Assembly: GCF_011386835.1 (NCBI RefSeq) | Contig: NC_088795.1 | Span: forward strand, 14,923,441 to 14,987,440 | Direction of reading: 5' to 3' | Origin: Chrysemys picta bellii | Lineage: Eukaryota > Chordata > Testudines > Emydidae | Length of the DNA: 64,000 bases | The notes under the pieces: generated by a model | What the model was told of the DNA's origin: nothing | What the model saw: the letters and a program-made list of their open reading frames with translations, nothing else | Databases searched by the model: none | Shown here: positions 44,160 through 55,644 of the stretch, piece by piece | How the letters are laid out: each line of letters starts with the position of its first letter | Numbering within the stretch: the stretch's first letter is position 1 | Made by a program: the position numbers and the translations under genes

Positions 44160-44700
44160 CATCCCTGAGCCCACTTTATTGTCCCCTTGCTTAGAGGAGA
44201 CATGGGGAAGGTATCCAAAATAATGAATGGTATTGAGAAGTGGAGCCAGGGCCTTCACAGAGCACTCCAATAAGGGGACAGTCAGTGAAATGGAAAGGCA
44301 GAAAATTACAAACTGGTGAAAGGAAATGCTGTTTTACGTGATGCGTAATTGGTCTGTGGAACTCGCTGCCACAAGATATCAATGCTAAGAGCTTAGCCGG
44401 AGTAAAAAAAGGCCCGGATATTTATACAGATAATGGGAATATCCAGAGCTACATTAGATAGGTTAAAAAAATTAGAAGCCTTTGTTGTGCAGGGCACAAG
44501 CCAAACACTAGCTGACAGAGTTTAGGAAGGTGTGTTCCATATGGACCGGGTATTCCATAAGTACCCAGCATGAGGTTTCTTGTGCTTTCCTTTGAAGAAG
44601 CTGGTGCTGGCCACTGTTGGAGAAAGATTACAGGACAAGATGGACCCCCCCCCGCTCTGGTCCGGTCTGGCAGTTCCGGTGTTCCTATTTATGTCTTCTG
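44160..44700 (+). mobile_element. Old LINE 3' region (CR1/L3-like), broken ORF
   Basis: Plus-strand sequence ends 'gctggtgctggccactgttg', 'gagaaagattacaggacaag', 'atggacc...', 'tggcagttccggtgttccta', the standard end of old CR1/L3-type LINEs. Upstream, frames with stops still read residues such as LVCGTRCHKISMLRA, which resembles the C-terminus of such ORF2 proteins. Decayed, 5'-truncated. Confidence 0.6.
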
Positions 44701-44709
44701 TCATCCTAA

Positions 44710-45585
44710 AGATGTCAGAGAGCCATTGAGTTTCACCTGACTTTATGGTCACCCTATGTGTGCATGAAGTGACACTCTTGATGAGTCAAGAGATGCCAAT
44801 GTTCAAACACTGGCATCGGTATATATATCCAGACACATAGAGTGAAATCTTCGTATTTGGGACATGTTGGTACAGTACATGGTCTATTGCCCATTTAAAT
44901 GGTTGTCCCAATCCAAAGGCAGATGGGGCCTGCCCACTGGGCAGGTGCTCATTGTCTGGGAGAGTAAAGGCACAACAGAAGTCTTTGCACTATCCTGAAT
45001 TTGCCTTGAGAAGTGATTTGAAGGAGGAGACTGTAGCAGCCTTATGTGTCAGTTGAAGAACGATGTGGCACGTTTTCTTTCGTCCTGTGTCCTCGTGACT
45101 GTATTTCTCCGTCAGCTTCACAAACGGTTGTCTGTGGTTCAGTGCAAATCACTCATTGAATCAGTGGGAATCACCTGAAAACCCTTTATATCAAGAAAAA
45201 TGTTCATACTGGCTTGTAGTGCTATGTTTTATGGGAATGAGAGTGAACACTGCATTTGTTTTGTAGACCCCTACAAAGCCATTCGATTCGAAGTGGCAAC
45301 TGACCCAGAAATGTAGCAGCTGCATTACTGGCTATCACTAAAATAGCCTGTCAGTGACCTAGTTTCTTTTCACACTTTTCAGAGAGTATTTAGTTGCACA
45401 GTGAGTGAATCCTCTTTAATAATACAGCAGCAACAAATTAAGCAGTGGCTCACTGAGGTCCTAGATAGAGTGAACAGAGAAGTGGTGAATCAGGTGATGT
45501 GAACAGGAACAACACTAATGCTTATAACAGTTTGGAAAAGTCTGGGAATAAGGGGAACTTCAGAGATGAGAACTAGTCAATTGTG
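44710..45585. other. Unannotated stretch
   Basis: 'atggtcaccctatgtg' at 44744 is a lone right-end look-alike of the TAGGGTGACC group. Nothing else recognised. Confidence 0.4.
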
Positions 45586-45589
45586 GGTG

Positions 45590-45768
45590 ACTTTTTTTTC
45601 AAAAGCATCTAAATGACTTAGGCGCATAGGTCCCATTTTCAAAAGTGCCTAAGTCACTTAGAAGTCATTGAAAACCAGTGAGACTTAGGCTGCTACGTGA
45701 CTTAGGTGCTTTTGAAAAGGACACTTATGCCCCTAAATGACATAGGCACTTTTAAAAAAAATGTTACC
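45590..45768. repeat. Nested-palindrome MITE, TTTTCAAAAGTGCCTAAGTCAC
   Basis: Inner arms 45636-45657 and 45697-45718 are complementary at 20 of 22 positions. The outer parts repeat the same words ('catctaaatgacttaggcgc' / 'gcccctaaatgacataggca'). Hinge 'aagtcattgaaaaccagtga'. Confidence 0.75.
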
Positions 45769-45779
45769 CCGTGTCTGTG

Positions 45780-46500
45780 TTTTCCCCCTAGCGCACTCGA
45801 TTGTCCAGAATGTTCCAGCCAGGTAAACATTTAGGAAGATTGTATATATTAGAGATGTGAAACCGAGATAAAAACGTGTCTTGGATGGCCTGAATTTCAG
45901 CCTTTTTGGTGTATCTGAATGTTCCCTAATGTTAATTGGGAAAATACTGCAGTCTGGAACAAGTGGTAAGGTGAGGAGTAAGGTAGAATTTCACACAATG
46001 AATGTTGAGCCTTCTAGGAGGGGATAGTTTTGGAGGCCTTCCTTGAACTGACCCTGACCTTAATTACAAGCACATGTGTGTTGCCTCCGCCCTCTGGCTG
46101 TCCAAGCCTGGCTATAGGCCTTTTTGTGTGTGTGTGTGCATAGCTCTTAGCCCTACCTTATCTCTCTTGCTAATAATAGTATATCAGCCACATTTCTAAA
46201 GGTGAAGCTCTTGAAAAAGAGCTTCCTATGTACACACAGTTCACACCCATTTTTGGTTAAAGGTGGTGCCAAACCTAAACCATCAAGAACAACCCTGTTA
46301 GCACATATGTTTTAACTGTCTAATTGCTTTTAATTCTGTTCTAGTGCAGTTTATGTGGAGCAACAGTGACATCCATTGGCCTGTTAAACTAGTCAGAAGT
46401 ACTGTAGAACTACATATACAGGATGTGCAGTAATTCAAGCGGAGTATCTCAGAGCCTTCCTTCACTAGCTAACGTACATGCTCTCCAAAACAGGCAGACA
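45780..46500. other. Unannotated stretch
   Basis: A (GT)n run near 46123-46138. No gene. Confidence 0.45.
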
Positions 46501-46507
46501 ATAACAC

Positions 46508-46590
46508 TAGGGCCCAGATCCTGAAAGGTATTTAGTTGCCTAATTCCCATTGAATTGGAGTCAGGAGCCTGAATACCTTTTGAGGCTCTG
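46508..46590. repeat. Palindromic MITE fragment
   Basis: 'gggcccagatcctgaaaggt' and 'aataccttttgaggctctga' are approximate inverted ends. Hinge 'cccattgaattggagtcagg'. Confidence 0.55.
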
Positions 46591-46599
46591 AGCATTAGC

Positions 46600-46900
46600 A
46601 CTTATCTAGCTAGTGCTTTACACCCTGATAGCACTTTCCAGACGTTAACTCATCATCCTCATTCCTCACAATACCTCTGCAAGCCATAGGTAAGAACTAG
46701 TAATCCCATTTTCCACTGAAAATGTTTGGATGGGAAATTTTTGTCCAGCTCTCTTCAGATGATAGCGTCAGAGTCAAACACATATTAAGTAACTTGTCCG
46801 CATTGCAAAGGGGGGAGTCTGGGTTAGAACTGGGACTAGAACTCAGAAGTCCATAGTCCCATGTTTGGTGCACTGCACATGCTGAATCTCTTCCATCTAC
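46600..46900 (-). mobile_element. CORE-SINE, reverse, with a possible insertion
   Basis: Reversed core: 'cattcctcacaatacctctg', 'aagtaacttgtccgcattgc', 'agaactgggactagaactca', 'tggtgcactgcacatgct'. About 46720-46765 ('ggatgggaaatttttgtcca') does not fit the SINE and looks like a piece of the 33292 MITE family. Confidence 0.6.
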
Positions 46901-46909
46901 ATTTGTGGC

Positions 46910-48095
46910 ACCGACCCACTCTTAAAAATAAGGGCAACTAGAACTTTACACCACCAACATCACAGCTGAGGTCCAAAGCTTCTCAATTCCAACAGGGTAG
47001 GAATAGAAATGAGTGTAAAATATCCAGCAGTATCAGTTCACAGTGGTTCAAGCATTCTGTTTTTGTCCTTTTGGTTTCACCTTACGTAGATTTGCACCCT
47101 TTGAGTTTTGCTTTTAGATATGGGTTTGACTCAAACCACAAAACTCCAACCACAACCACCAAATTTCACACTGTCTGCACTGGAAGCTACAAATTCAGCC
47201 AAAGGTTACTTCAAATTTGGTCCAGACCCATGAAAGTTGGCCTAGGTTTGGTGCTGTTAATGTGGAGCAACACTGACATCCAGATTTGCCAAAAGGCTCC
47301 CAAATCTTGGAGAATCTGGTTGAAGTTTTGATTTTGCAACACGGCCAAGAAGGTTTGGTCTGGTTTCAGAATTCATTACAACACATTTGTGGTTGCAGCT
47401 CAGAATCCTCATCTAAATTACTGGGCAGGGGGAGGTGAGGCTATGTGCGGCTAAATCCTCCAGGTCTGTGTTGAAACGTACATATTTCTCATGAGTTCAG
47501 AAGAGCCATGAAAAGAAGAGTCAAAGTGAAGCAAAGTGTTAGCCTGGATGACTCTTCTTTTTTAAAGAAAAATAACAAAAGCACCCCCCTCCCCCCAAAA
47601 AAAACAATGTTACTTGAATCAATTTCTTATTGAATCATTGTATTCAAAGATTCAAAGAACGGGTGATTTATTGTGTACACAGTGAAGAACATCTCTGATT
47701 CAGCAGAAAGCCGTTAAAAATAAGTAGCAAGATTAAACTCAAGCTGACTCACTGAAAATCATACTCTGATCCTTTGTTTGGAAGGCCACCCAGTTGGCCA
47801 AGTCAAAGTACTGTAGTGTCTACTTGTGTTTAGTCTAGTTCAGATTTCTATTATCACTACTTAGAAAGGGATTTTAGGCCCAAATAGCCTTCCAACTTGC
47901 TGGGGACCCAGAATTTCTGTTACAGTTAACATGAGTTGCCTGTGCTCAGCAGAAGGCCTCTCATTGACTTCAGAGGGTTTGGATCAGGCCCCAGGTTCTC
48001 GGCACTTTTCAAGATCTGGCCCATTTTCATTTAGGCTAAAGAAAGCAACCCCACAGTCTGTAGTTCTGTTCTTCCTGGCCATTATTTTGAAGTCA
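46910..48095. other. Unannotated stretch
   Basis: Only a decayed hinge piece near 47955-48000 ('cattgacttcagagggtttg' ... 'ggatcaggcccc') and a C/A-run near 47582. Confidence 0.45.
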
Positions 48096-48099
48096 CTCT

Positions 48100-49510
48100 T
48101 TTAGATTTTATTGCCCATTTGCACATAACACATGGAGTGGGAGAGAGAGAGATCAGATAGAAGAGAACTAGATAGATAAGTGGACCATCTCACTGTGGAC
48201 AGAGCTGCCTTACCCCATAAGCCTTGCAGACAGGAAAATATTTTAATGTCCCAGAAGCTTAGTGAAATCATTGTCTCACTCAAGAGAATCCCAGGAGACT
48301 GTTTCACTGCAGGACGTAATTCGATGGCCGATAGATGCTCTTTATGGGTGAGCGCTCAATGGACATCTAGAAGGAAAACAAATGATGGTGCTCTGCCAGA
48401 ACTGCTTCACCTCCGTTTCCCTATGTGCTTCCAAACCTCATTTGCTCATCTCCCCACAATGTCTTCTCCCAGTGCACCTGATGTCAGCCCTCAGATTGCC
48501 TGTCCCCCACCTGCATATATTTCCCATCAGCTAATTTCATGAGGCTCTCTCAAGACTTGCCTCTTTCTCACACTGGCTCAAATCTCCTTGCTAAAGCTTT
48601 TAAATAAGCCCTGTCTCATAGTCCACTGCAGTCCTCTGATGCTCCCTCTGAGAGTCTATCTTCTCCCTTTACTACTCCCTGACTTCAGTGCTTTCTCATT
48701 CAGCATCCCCCCAGTCTCTGTGTTGCTCCCTCAGCTTTCCCCCCACCAGCTGATAGGCTCTTGCGTGCCTCTCCACAGCTGCAGCTGTCTCCAGTTGGTG
48801 CTAGTATACTTTTGATATCTTTTCATGCATCGAAAGGGAGTATTTAGTCATTCTCAGACTCCAATTTATCATTCTCTAACGTGCATAGTATATTGCTTTC
48901 CAGATCCGCTGTCCAGTGTTGTATTGGTTTGCAGGAGTTGATTTTTAATCAGCCCTTCCTAACCACTGGAATTTCCCATGCTGTTTACTCTTTGATGTCC
49001 GTTGAGTTCTTTCTCTCATTCCTGTAGTACTGGGTTTCACTGGGAGTGGCTGTCTGTTGGCTGTAGCTTCCTTGTCTATACTTTGTACATATTTCCCATG
49101 ACCAGGAATCAGGACAGAGCACTGGATAAAATCCAGCTGGTTATGCTTGAGAGTGTGTAACATAGTTTTAAAAAGAGAATTTTGTTCAAGAGGTATAAAA
49201 ATAGTTCCCCTCTCACCCTTTCTCTTAACAGTGCTGGGTAACCACTACTGGCACCGTGCTGCTGGGGGCACCCAGGGCAGTGGTCATTGGTGCAACTTTG
49301 AATGGGTGGCGATGTGCACCAGCTCGTCCTGCACTGGTTCAGCCTGCTGGCAGGTGTGGGATGAGGGCAGTATCTTGGTGGGTGATACCACTGCTGCTAA
49401 ACTCTCTGTCGTTGTACTCGGGGAGCATAAGGATGAAAGCGTGGGAGTGGAAGGTTCCATGTGCCCTTGTTTTCCACTTTTGTATCAATGTGTGGGGGTA
49501 GCCACAGTCT
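48100..49510. other. Unannotated, pyrimidine-rich in part
   Basis: 48400-48800 is C/T-rich on the plus strand and gives a 120-codon chance frame. No gene recognised. Confidence 0.45.
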
Positions 49511-49519
49511 AGCCCTGGG

Positions 49520-49720
49520 ATTAGGGTTGGTCAGTTTTTTTTGTTGAAACTGTTTTCCAACAGAACAAGTGTCTGCTCTCCACAGAAAATGGCACTATTT
49601 TGCCGAAAAACCGAACATCCAAAAACTGAAACGTTCAAAATGGGGCCTCGTGGGAGTTATAACTCGGGTACTTTATGCTCCCATTCTCCTCTATGGTCCA
49701 GGCTCTCTGGCTAGAGATTA
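49520..49720 (+). mobile_element. MITE fragment of the GGAAAATTTTC/TTGGTCAGTTTT group
   Basis: Starts 'agggttggtcagtttttttt', continues with 'gaaactgttttcc' and 'aaactgaaacgttcaaaatg', then 'tcctctatggtccaggctct'. Shares ordered blocks with 35500-35860. Confidence 0.55.
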
Positions 49721-49724
49721 TACT

Positions 49725-50860
49725 GGTATATGGTGATGATTCCCCGTGACAATCTCTGTTGACCATTTTATACCCATGATGCCTGATTTACTCAGCTGTT
49801 CCGTCAGCCCTGAACATGGACATCAGTGTGCTGAGAAATTCGTTCATGGATGCTGTAGCAAGGAACTAAGGGAAAGTTTTCTTTCATGGTGCTGGAAGAA
49901 TTACCAGACTTCAAGCTTTTCTGTCCTCTATGGACATTGTTCTGCCTGTTTGTCCAGGAATTAGTTACATCTGGCTCTGATGGCTGTTATTGTAGATTAG
50001 CTGAACCTTCCAGTTTTAAGCACTAAAAATACTTCATTTGGTTCACACGACTACAACATGGCTTACATGAACACAATAGATTCCATCATCGGTACGCTGT
50101 TTGCTACCCTGGCTCTTTAGAAACAATAAAATCAATAGTAAAGTCCCCTTTGTCCCTACACACCCTGCATTGATTCATTCACAACCCTTTTTTGTCATCC
50201 TCCAAATATGGACTGAACCTAGGCGGCACAGTAGCCTTTGCCAATCGGGGCTCTGGGATTCTTTACCAGACCATTTTCACATAGCCAACGTGATCGATTG
50301 GTTTGAAAGCATTGTGGGAATTCATCTGCCGATGCCCTGCTCCCGTCTGGCCTGGCTGCTCCAGCTCCCACCTGGAGCTGACACTGGGGGTTGCTTCCAG
50401 AGCTAATGGGGTTCAGCATTGCTATGGCTCCACTACCATTTCAAAGTAAACAGAAAGCATTCCTGTTCTCTCAGGTTTATGACCAGTTGTGGTTTCAGGT
50501 TTGGCTTGTTTCATTGAGCGCCTTGGCAACACTTTAACCCATAACTGGAACTCTGTGACACTTCCTGCTATTGGCATAATCTCCGAAATACTCAAGAGGT
50601 TAGTCAGGGTTTAAGTCATACAACTCCCATCCTAGTCAGACGCAGGGCTTTGTGATCTAAGCATCCTGTTTGGAATACTTAGCACCAGAGCCCTCGCTCT
50701 GCTCCACAGCACAGGTCAACACAGGCTTCCATTCTGAGATGACAGTGAGTGAAAGCTCCTACCACCTTGACGGCTGTTCAGCAGCGCAGGTGTGAGCGTT
50801 ATGGTCTCAGGCCAGTCGCCAGAAGAAAAGTGTCACGAACACTACCATTGCTGTTGGTGC
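49725..50860. other. Unannotated stretch
   Basis: No element or gene recognised. Confidence 0.5.
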
Positions 50861-50873
50861 TGTCAGCTCCCAC

Positions 50874-50996
50874 TAGGGTGACCAGATGTCCCGATTTTAT
50901 AGGGACAGTCCTGATTTTGGGGTCTTTTTCCTATATAGGCTCCTATTACCTCCCACCCCCATCCCGATTTTTCACATTTGCTATCTGGTCACCCTA
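50874..50996. mobile_element. Short hAT MITE, TAGGGTGACCAGAT ends (copy A)
   Basis: 123 bp with ends TAGGGTGACCAGAT / ATCTGGTCACCCTA, flanked by a perfect 8-bp duplication GCTCCCAC (50866-50873 and 50997-51004), the hAT length. The interior repeats 'cccgatttt' in both halves. Nonautonomous. Confidence 0.9.
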
Positions 50997-51004
50997 GCTC
51001 CCAC

Positions 51005-51405
51005 GTTGGCCATGACCTGAATGGGCCATGAGGACTAAACCATGCTTCGAGGGTGGTTTCTTCAGTTCAGAGTTGAAGAACATTGCAGTGAAGCTGCTAC
51101 CGCCATTGTCCATGCTGCACCTGGCCTGTGTATAACAAGGAGTTCAGTTCAGTCTCCAGCACTGCTCATTCCGGATCTTTCCCTGGCACTGAATTGAATA
51201 AACATGCATTTCACTTTCATTTCCCCCTCTCTAGCACTTACAAGGGAACAAAGGCTGCTCCAATGCTGAAGTCAGACAACCTGATGCACACGCTTTCACA
51301 GCATTAAGGCTGGGAATGTTCAGGAGCCCGAGGAGCCCGACTGATTGGCCAAGCAGAAGGGCTGAAACAAAGAGTTAAACTTGCAGGAAGGGCAATGAGG
51401 ACAGG
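51005..51405. other. Unannotated stretch
   Basis: Nothing recognised. Confidence 0.4.
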
Positions 51406-51409
51406 TGGG

Positions 51410-51482
51410 CTAAATTCAGTTGTCCGTGACGCCAGCGTAAATCTGGTATAACTCCATTGAAATCGGGGTAACTCCAGAGGCC
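51410..51482. repeat. Fragment of GTAAATCTGGTATAACTCC palindromic MITE
   Basis: 'agcgtaaatctggtataact' followed by hinge 'ccattgaaatcggggtaact'. One arm of the 5066 family. Confidence 0.6.
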
Positions 51483-51484
51483 CA

Positions 51485-51768
51485 GGGAGAAGAAGGATGG
51501 TCTTGTGGGTTCAGTTCTTGGCTCTGCCAAAGATTGTGTGTGACCCTAAGCAAGTCATTCCACGTCGCTTCACCAATCCTCCATTCGCCCTCAGGAAAAC
51601 AGAAAGAGCAGTAGTCCTTTTGTCTGCCTTGTCTATTTACATGGTAAGGACCATGGGGCAGGGGCTGGCTCTTAATATGTCTGTGTATGACGCTTAGCAC
51701 AACGGGCCCCCATCTTGGCTGGGGGCTTTGAACACTACTGTGGCACAGATAATAACAGAGTCTGATCT
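51485..51768 (+). mobile_element. CORE-SINE, near full length
   Basis: 'cttgtgggttcagttcttgg', 'gtgtgaccctaagcaagtca', 'ggaccatggggcaggggctg', 'atgacgcttagcacaacggg', 'cccccatcttggctgggggc' and an ATAATAACA end. Head to tail on the plus strand. Confidence 0.8.
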
Positions 51769-51792
51769 GAAAGTCCCTAAATCTGCATTCTA

Positions 51793-51945
51793 CAGGAGTG
51801 CTTCTCAAAGTCAGGCCACCACTTGTGCAGGGAAAACCTGTCGCGTCCGCAGGTTCGGCTGATCATGGCTCCCACTGGCTGCGGTTCGCTGCTCCAGGCC
51901 AATGGGGGCTGCGGGAAGCGGCGGCTAGCACATCCCTCGGTGTAT
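51793..51945. mobile_element. hAT-type element fragment
   Basis: Begins CAGGAGTGCTTCTCAAAGTC and contains 'ctcccactggctgcggttcg' and 'ccaatgggggctgcgggaag', common blocks of GC-rich hAT-derived repeats in turtles. The opposite end is missing. Confidence 0.55.
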
Positions 51946-51949
51946 TTAA

Positions 51950-53055
51950 AACAGAGGTGATGCTTTAATTCAGAAAGAATATTATCATGGGGCTTGGTCA
52001 TCAGCTGCCTTAGGCACCCATGCAGGGAATAATGGGATATCATGCATCCCCCCTTATTCCTTTGCATGGGCTACCCACATACCCAGTTGTAGGGGGGCAA
52101 GAAATGCAGCTGCTATGGGGCTACCACCCTCTAATGTGATGGGTGGGGAATGAGGTTGTCCCAGGAGCAGCCTCTCACTCAGAGCTCATGGTAACACCAT
52201 GCTCTAGTCCCCAGTGATCTGTTTGTATGTTTTCAGCAAACAATGCTTTATTACCGCACAAGTGAAAAGAAGGAACATAAAATTAAATAAAAAAGAACAT
52301 CTTGTGAAACTGCTGTTCTCAGATCTCCTCTGATAAGTACAGTTCCAAGTGTTGGAGAAGTTTCCTGCTCTGAGATTTATTTAACTTCTTAGAGAAAAGC
52401 CACCTTCATCTCATTATTTTTTTTTCCAACACAGGTTTTAATTTGGTGAGAAAATATCTTTCCCATAAGGAAGCTATTCTGCCTCATTAACTTCTATAAA
52501 AAGCATCCCCCCCAGCTCGAAATGCTAAAAGAAGCATAAATTAAGGCAAAGTTTGTTGTTTGCTGCTTTAATCAACAAACAACCTTTAAAAAGGACCCAC
52601 AAAAGATTCTCTAAATTAAATTTATTAGTGAGTGCAAAAGACTCGGCCTCCCAACTGCAAACCCGTCTGCCCAGGATGTTTGGAGGGGGTTGGGTTTCCA
52701 GAGTGGCTGGTTTTGTTTATAGTGTCTTACTGTCTAGGCAAGTTGTTGTGGTTCCATGCATCTCTGTCAAACTTTTGTGTTGCAGCTGAACTGCATGACT
52801 TGGGACAGAGTCTGTTAATTAGGACTTCAAAAGCCTCCTCCCTTTTCTTTGGTGTATAAATGTACTTTTTTTTTTTTAATCTGCTTGTCAGCGGTTCAGA
52901 AGGAGAGAGCAGCTTTTCAAAGCAGGAGAAATCTGCCAGTCTGTGCTTCCTTTTTTATGTCTCTCTTGGCGGCTAAGGAAGAATTAAATGCAGGTCTTGC
53001 TTTTTAATTCTCCGTTACATGTTTACAAAACACCCTCCCCTGTCTCCTCTCAGTA
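51950..53055. other. Unannotated stretch
   Basis: 52240-52660 is AT-rich with few repeats and could include conserved non-coding sequence; this cannot be judged from one sequence. T-run near 52866. Confidence 0.45.
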
Positions 53056-53059
53056 ATAT

Positions 53060-53180
53060 CACAACTATTGTTCTCCTATTATCTGTATTCCAGTGGTAAC
53101 AAGGAATGGAGCCATTGTGCTAGGTGCGGTACAAACATAGAATACAAAACAGTCTCGAAGACAAGCCAAGACAGGCAAAC
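53060..53180 (-). mobile_element. CORE-SINE tail fragment, reverse
   Basis: 'attatctgtattccagtggt', 'gagccattgtgctaggtgcg', 'gtacaaacatagaatacaaa'. Confidence 0.7.
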
Positions 53181-53189
53181 AACAAAAAA

Positions 53190-54650
53190 GGAACTTCCCA
53201 GCAGCACAATATTTGTAAGTTACGGTACAGTACATTTTCTTCCCAGTTTCACCTTCACACAATCACTTTCCCCCTTCAACCTGCTGTGTGTTCAGCTGCC
53301 AAACTTCAGAAGATTGAATATGTTGTTTTAACTATGAGAGGAAGAATCCACCAGTGAAACTGAACAATGATGGATCATATCCTGCTACGTTGTAGGGAGT
53401 TTTGTTGTCTTTGTTTTAACAGTAAGCCTCCTGGCTCAGTATGGTGACTCTGAGACTCGCAATGCAAGGGGAAGTCCAATAGAAATCGCTTTTTGTGTAC
53501 TGGAAAAAATGCCTTTACCCAGAAGAGTGTCTGTCGCCTTACATTCATGTGAGCATCTCTTTTTCTACCTTACAGGAATTAATTTGTAGTAGAGATGAGC
53601 CAAGGGCAGGAGCATTTATCTGAACTTCCCCAAGCTTTGGAGGATTGGCTAAAAAGGTTGGTTCGGAACCACTCCTGGATCAGGTTTGAGTTTTGCAAAA
53701 CCAAAAGCTTACTGGGGAAGTCTTGCAAAACCTAAACCTCCCACTATTTTTGCCCATCTCTGATTGATATCCCTGACTTTGACCCCTCTCCCCCATGGCT
53801 CTCACTCCTCATGGTCTGTGGATGAGTCATCGTTGCAAACAACCCCTCAAAGGAAATCATCCTTCTCAAATGCAGCTTATGCCTTATTTCAAAAACTAAT
53901 TTCCTCCCTTCCATCCCACTCCTGCCCTTCCTGCACCGGCAAACGTGACACGGGCCTCGCATTTCGCATCAGCTGCCAGAATCACTGCACAGGCTGGTCC
54001 AAATTACTGAAGCCTGGCATCTACATTGACAAGGAAGCCAGTAACATAAATTACAGACTCAAGGCATTGAGTCTTTGGGGGCATTTGACATTGTCCTTTC
54101 TACTTCAGATCAAATCTTTTTTTCATTTATGTGAACCAAAAATAGCTCATCTCTCTATGCAGCAGCTTATATAGTGACAAACAACGGGGAACAAGGCTGA
54201 AAGACTTACTAGACTAGAATACTTTCCACCCTACTCTCCCATTCTCTTGGCTAGTTAGGACTCGTTCCAGCTGATGATTTGTACTGCCTGCATTTCAGTC
54301 CAAGCCTAAGTCTGAGCCTTCTTTAAATAGGAAGAAGGAAAATTTCTTAGTTATCGTACCCCTCTAGTTCATGCTGTTGGCGAAGCCCTGTACTACATGT
54401 CAGAGACACACAGGGGAGCCTGTGCCCAAGAGTTATAGGAATACCTAGAATCCCCAGTTATTCCAGTGCTACGATTGTGCAGCATTGTTGTAACATAGCA
54501 GTGTCTCAGGGGGGCCTGGAGCTTTATCAAAACTCCCTCGGACACTAATTTAGGATCAGTCTGTCAGAATGCTTGTCACTACCTCAATTTTCCCATCATG
54601 TCAGATTGTCTGTTTAGTGCTTGTGAGTTTGAGCCAACCCATCACATTGG
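53190..54650. other. Unannotated stretch
   Basis: A 136-codon plus frame at 53764-54174 has no recognisable domain. No repeat identified with confidence. Confidence 0.45.
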
Positions 54651-54668
54651 GTTCTCATAAGCTTTTAT

Positions 54669-54798
54669 AGGTTTCAGAGTAGCAGCCGTGTTAGTCTGTA
54701 TCCGCAAAAAGAACAGGCGTACTTGTGGCACCTTAGAGACTAACACATTTATTAGAGCATAAGCTTTCGTGGGCTACAGCCCACTTCTTTGGATGCAT
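54669..54798 (-). mobile_element. Penelope-like element 3' fragment, reverse
   Basis: 130 bp flanked by a perfect 12-bp direct repeat ATAAGCTTTTAT (54657-54668 and 54799-54810). On the minus strand it reads hammerhead-like region, then AGACTAAC/GTTAGTCT pairing words (54690-54697 and 54737-54744), then 'ggctgctactctgaaacc'. It shares this order with the copy at 20950. The duplication of 12 bp matches that copy in length but not in sequence. Confidence 0.7.
54750..54798 (-). ncRNA. Hammerhead-like motif, core mutated
   Basis: Minus strand: CCAAAGA in place of CUGAAGA, then a perfect 6-bp stem II GUGGGC/GCCCAC with loop UGUA, GAAA, and stem III AGC/GCU with loop UUAU before UC. Stems are intact, but the CUGA box is changed, so no activity is expected. 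Confidence 0.35.
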
Positions 54799-55136
54799 AT
54801 AAGCTTTTATGTTTCTTTCCCTTTTTTAACGGTGATTAGAAAAAACACAGATTGAAAACGCTGTGTCAGGAGTGTAAGGGAGTTTTTATTATTCACTCAT
54901 TTGTATCATCTCTTGTTTAAATCTATAGGCAAGTGTGTGTTTGTACAAACACCCATACGTCTATGTCTCAGTGCGTTCGTTGTTAGCGAAGATGGGAGGG
55001 TGCCGCTTAGATCCGACTATATTAGGGGTCACATATTAAAATCAAAAGAGTGTTTTATATTTTGGCACTGCTCGTTTTCCTCCTTTACGAGACCGAACCA
55101 GATCCTCGGCTGGGGCCTGATCCAAAGACATAGAGT

Positions 55137-55640
55137 TTCTATTCATAGATTCATAGATTCTAGGACTGGAAGGGACCTCGAGAGGTCATCGAGTCCAGTC
55201 CCCTGCCCTCATGGCAGGACCAAATACTGTCTAGACCATCCCTGATAGACATTTATCTAACCTACTCTTAAATATCTCCAGAGATGGAGATTCCACAACC
55301 TCCCTAGGCAATTTATTCCAGTGTTTAACCACCCTGACAGTTAGGAACTTTTTCTTAATGTCCAACCTAGACCTCCCTTGCTGCAGTTTAAACCCATTGC
55401 TTCTTGTTCTATCCTTAGAGGCTAAGGTGAACAAGTTTTCTCCCTCCTCCTTATGACACCCTTTTAAATACCTGAAAACTGCTATCATGTCCCCTCTCAG
55501 TCTTCTCTTTTTCAAACTAAACAAACCCAGTTCTTTCAGCCTTCCTTCATAGGTCATGTTCTCAAGACCTTTAATCATTCTTGTTGCTCTTCTCTGGACC
55601 CTTTCCAATTTCTCCACATCTTTTTTAAAATTCGTGTCAG
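55137..55640 (-). mobile_element. CR1 LINE, 5'-truncated
   Basis: The 3' end carries the CR1 tail in reverse at 55141-55160 (repeats of ATTCATAG). Before it lies the 3' UTR block 'ggactcgatgacctctcgag' with a GACCTC/GAGGTC hairpin. Upstream is an intact reading frame for the end of ORF2. Truncation near 55640 and lack of target duplication are typical of CR1. Low decay suggests a fairly young insertion. Confidence 0.92.
55231..55617 (-). pseudogene. CR1 ORF2 C-terminal fragment (reverse transcriptase end)
   Basis: 128 codons plus a stop, uninterrupted. Recognisable CR1 words are [18 protein letters not shown] near the start, [20 protein letters not shown], then [13 protein letters not shown], and [19 protein letters not shown] towards the end, finishing LDKCLSGMV as CR1 ORF2 usually does. 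It lacks the endonuclease and the catalytic palm of the reverse transcriptase, which lie upstream in a full element of about 900-1000 residues. The first Met is internal to the family sequence and not a real start; residues KKDV precede it in the same frame. No promoter. It is a dead remnant with an open frame. Confidence 0.92.
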
Positions 55641-55644
55641 TTGG

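Noticed and set aside
45590..45768. CRISPR-like or regulatory repeat array because of repeated 'gacttagg' words
   Set aside because: The words alternate in orientation and form a nested palindrome, as in a MITE; there are no regular spacers.
53764..54174. 136-codon plus-strand frame
   Set aside because: Serine-rich chance frame in pyrimidine-rich DNA, no domain.
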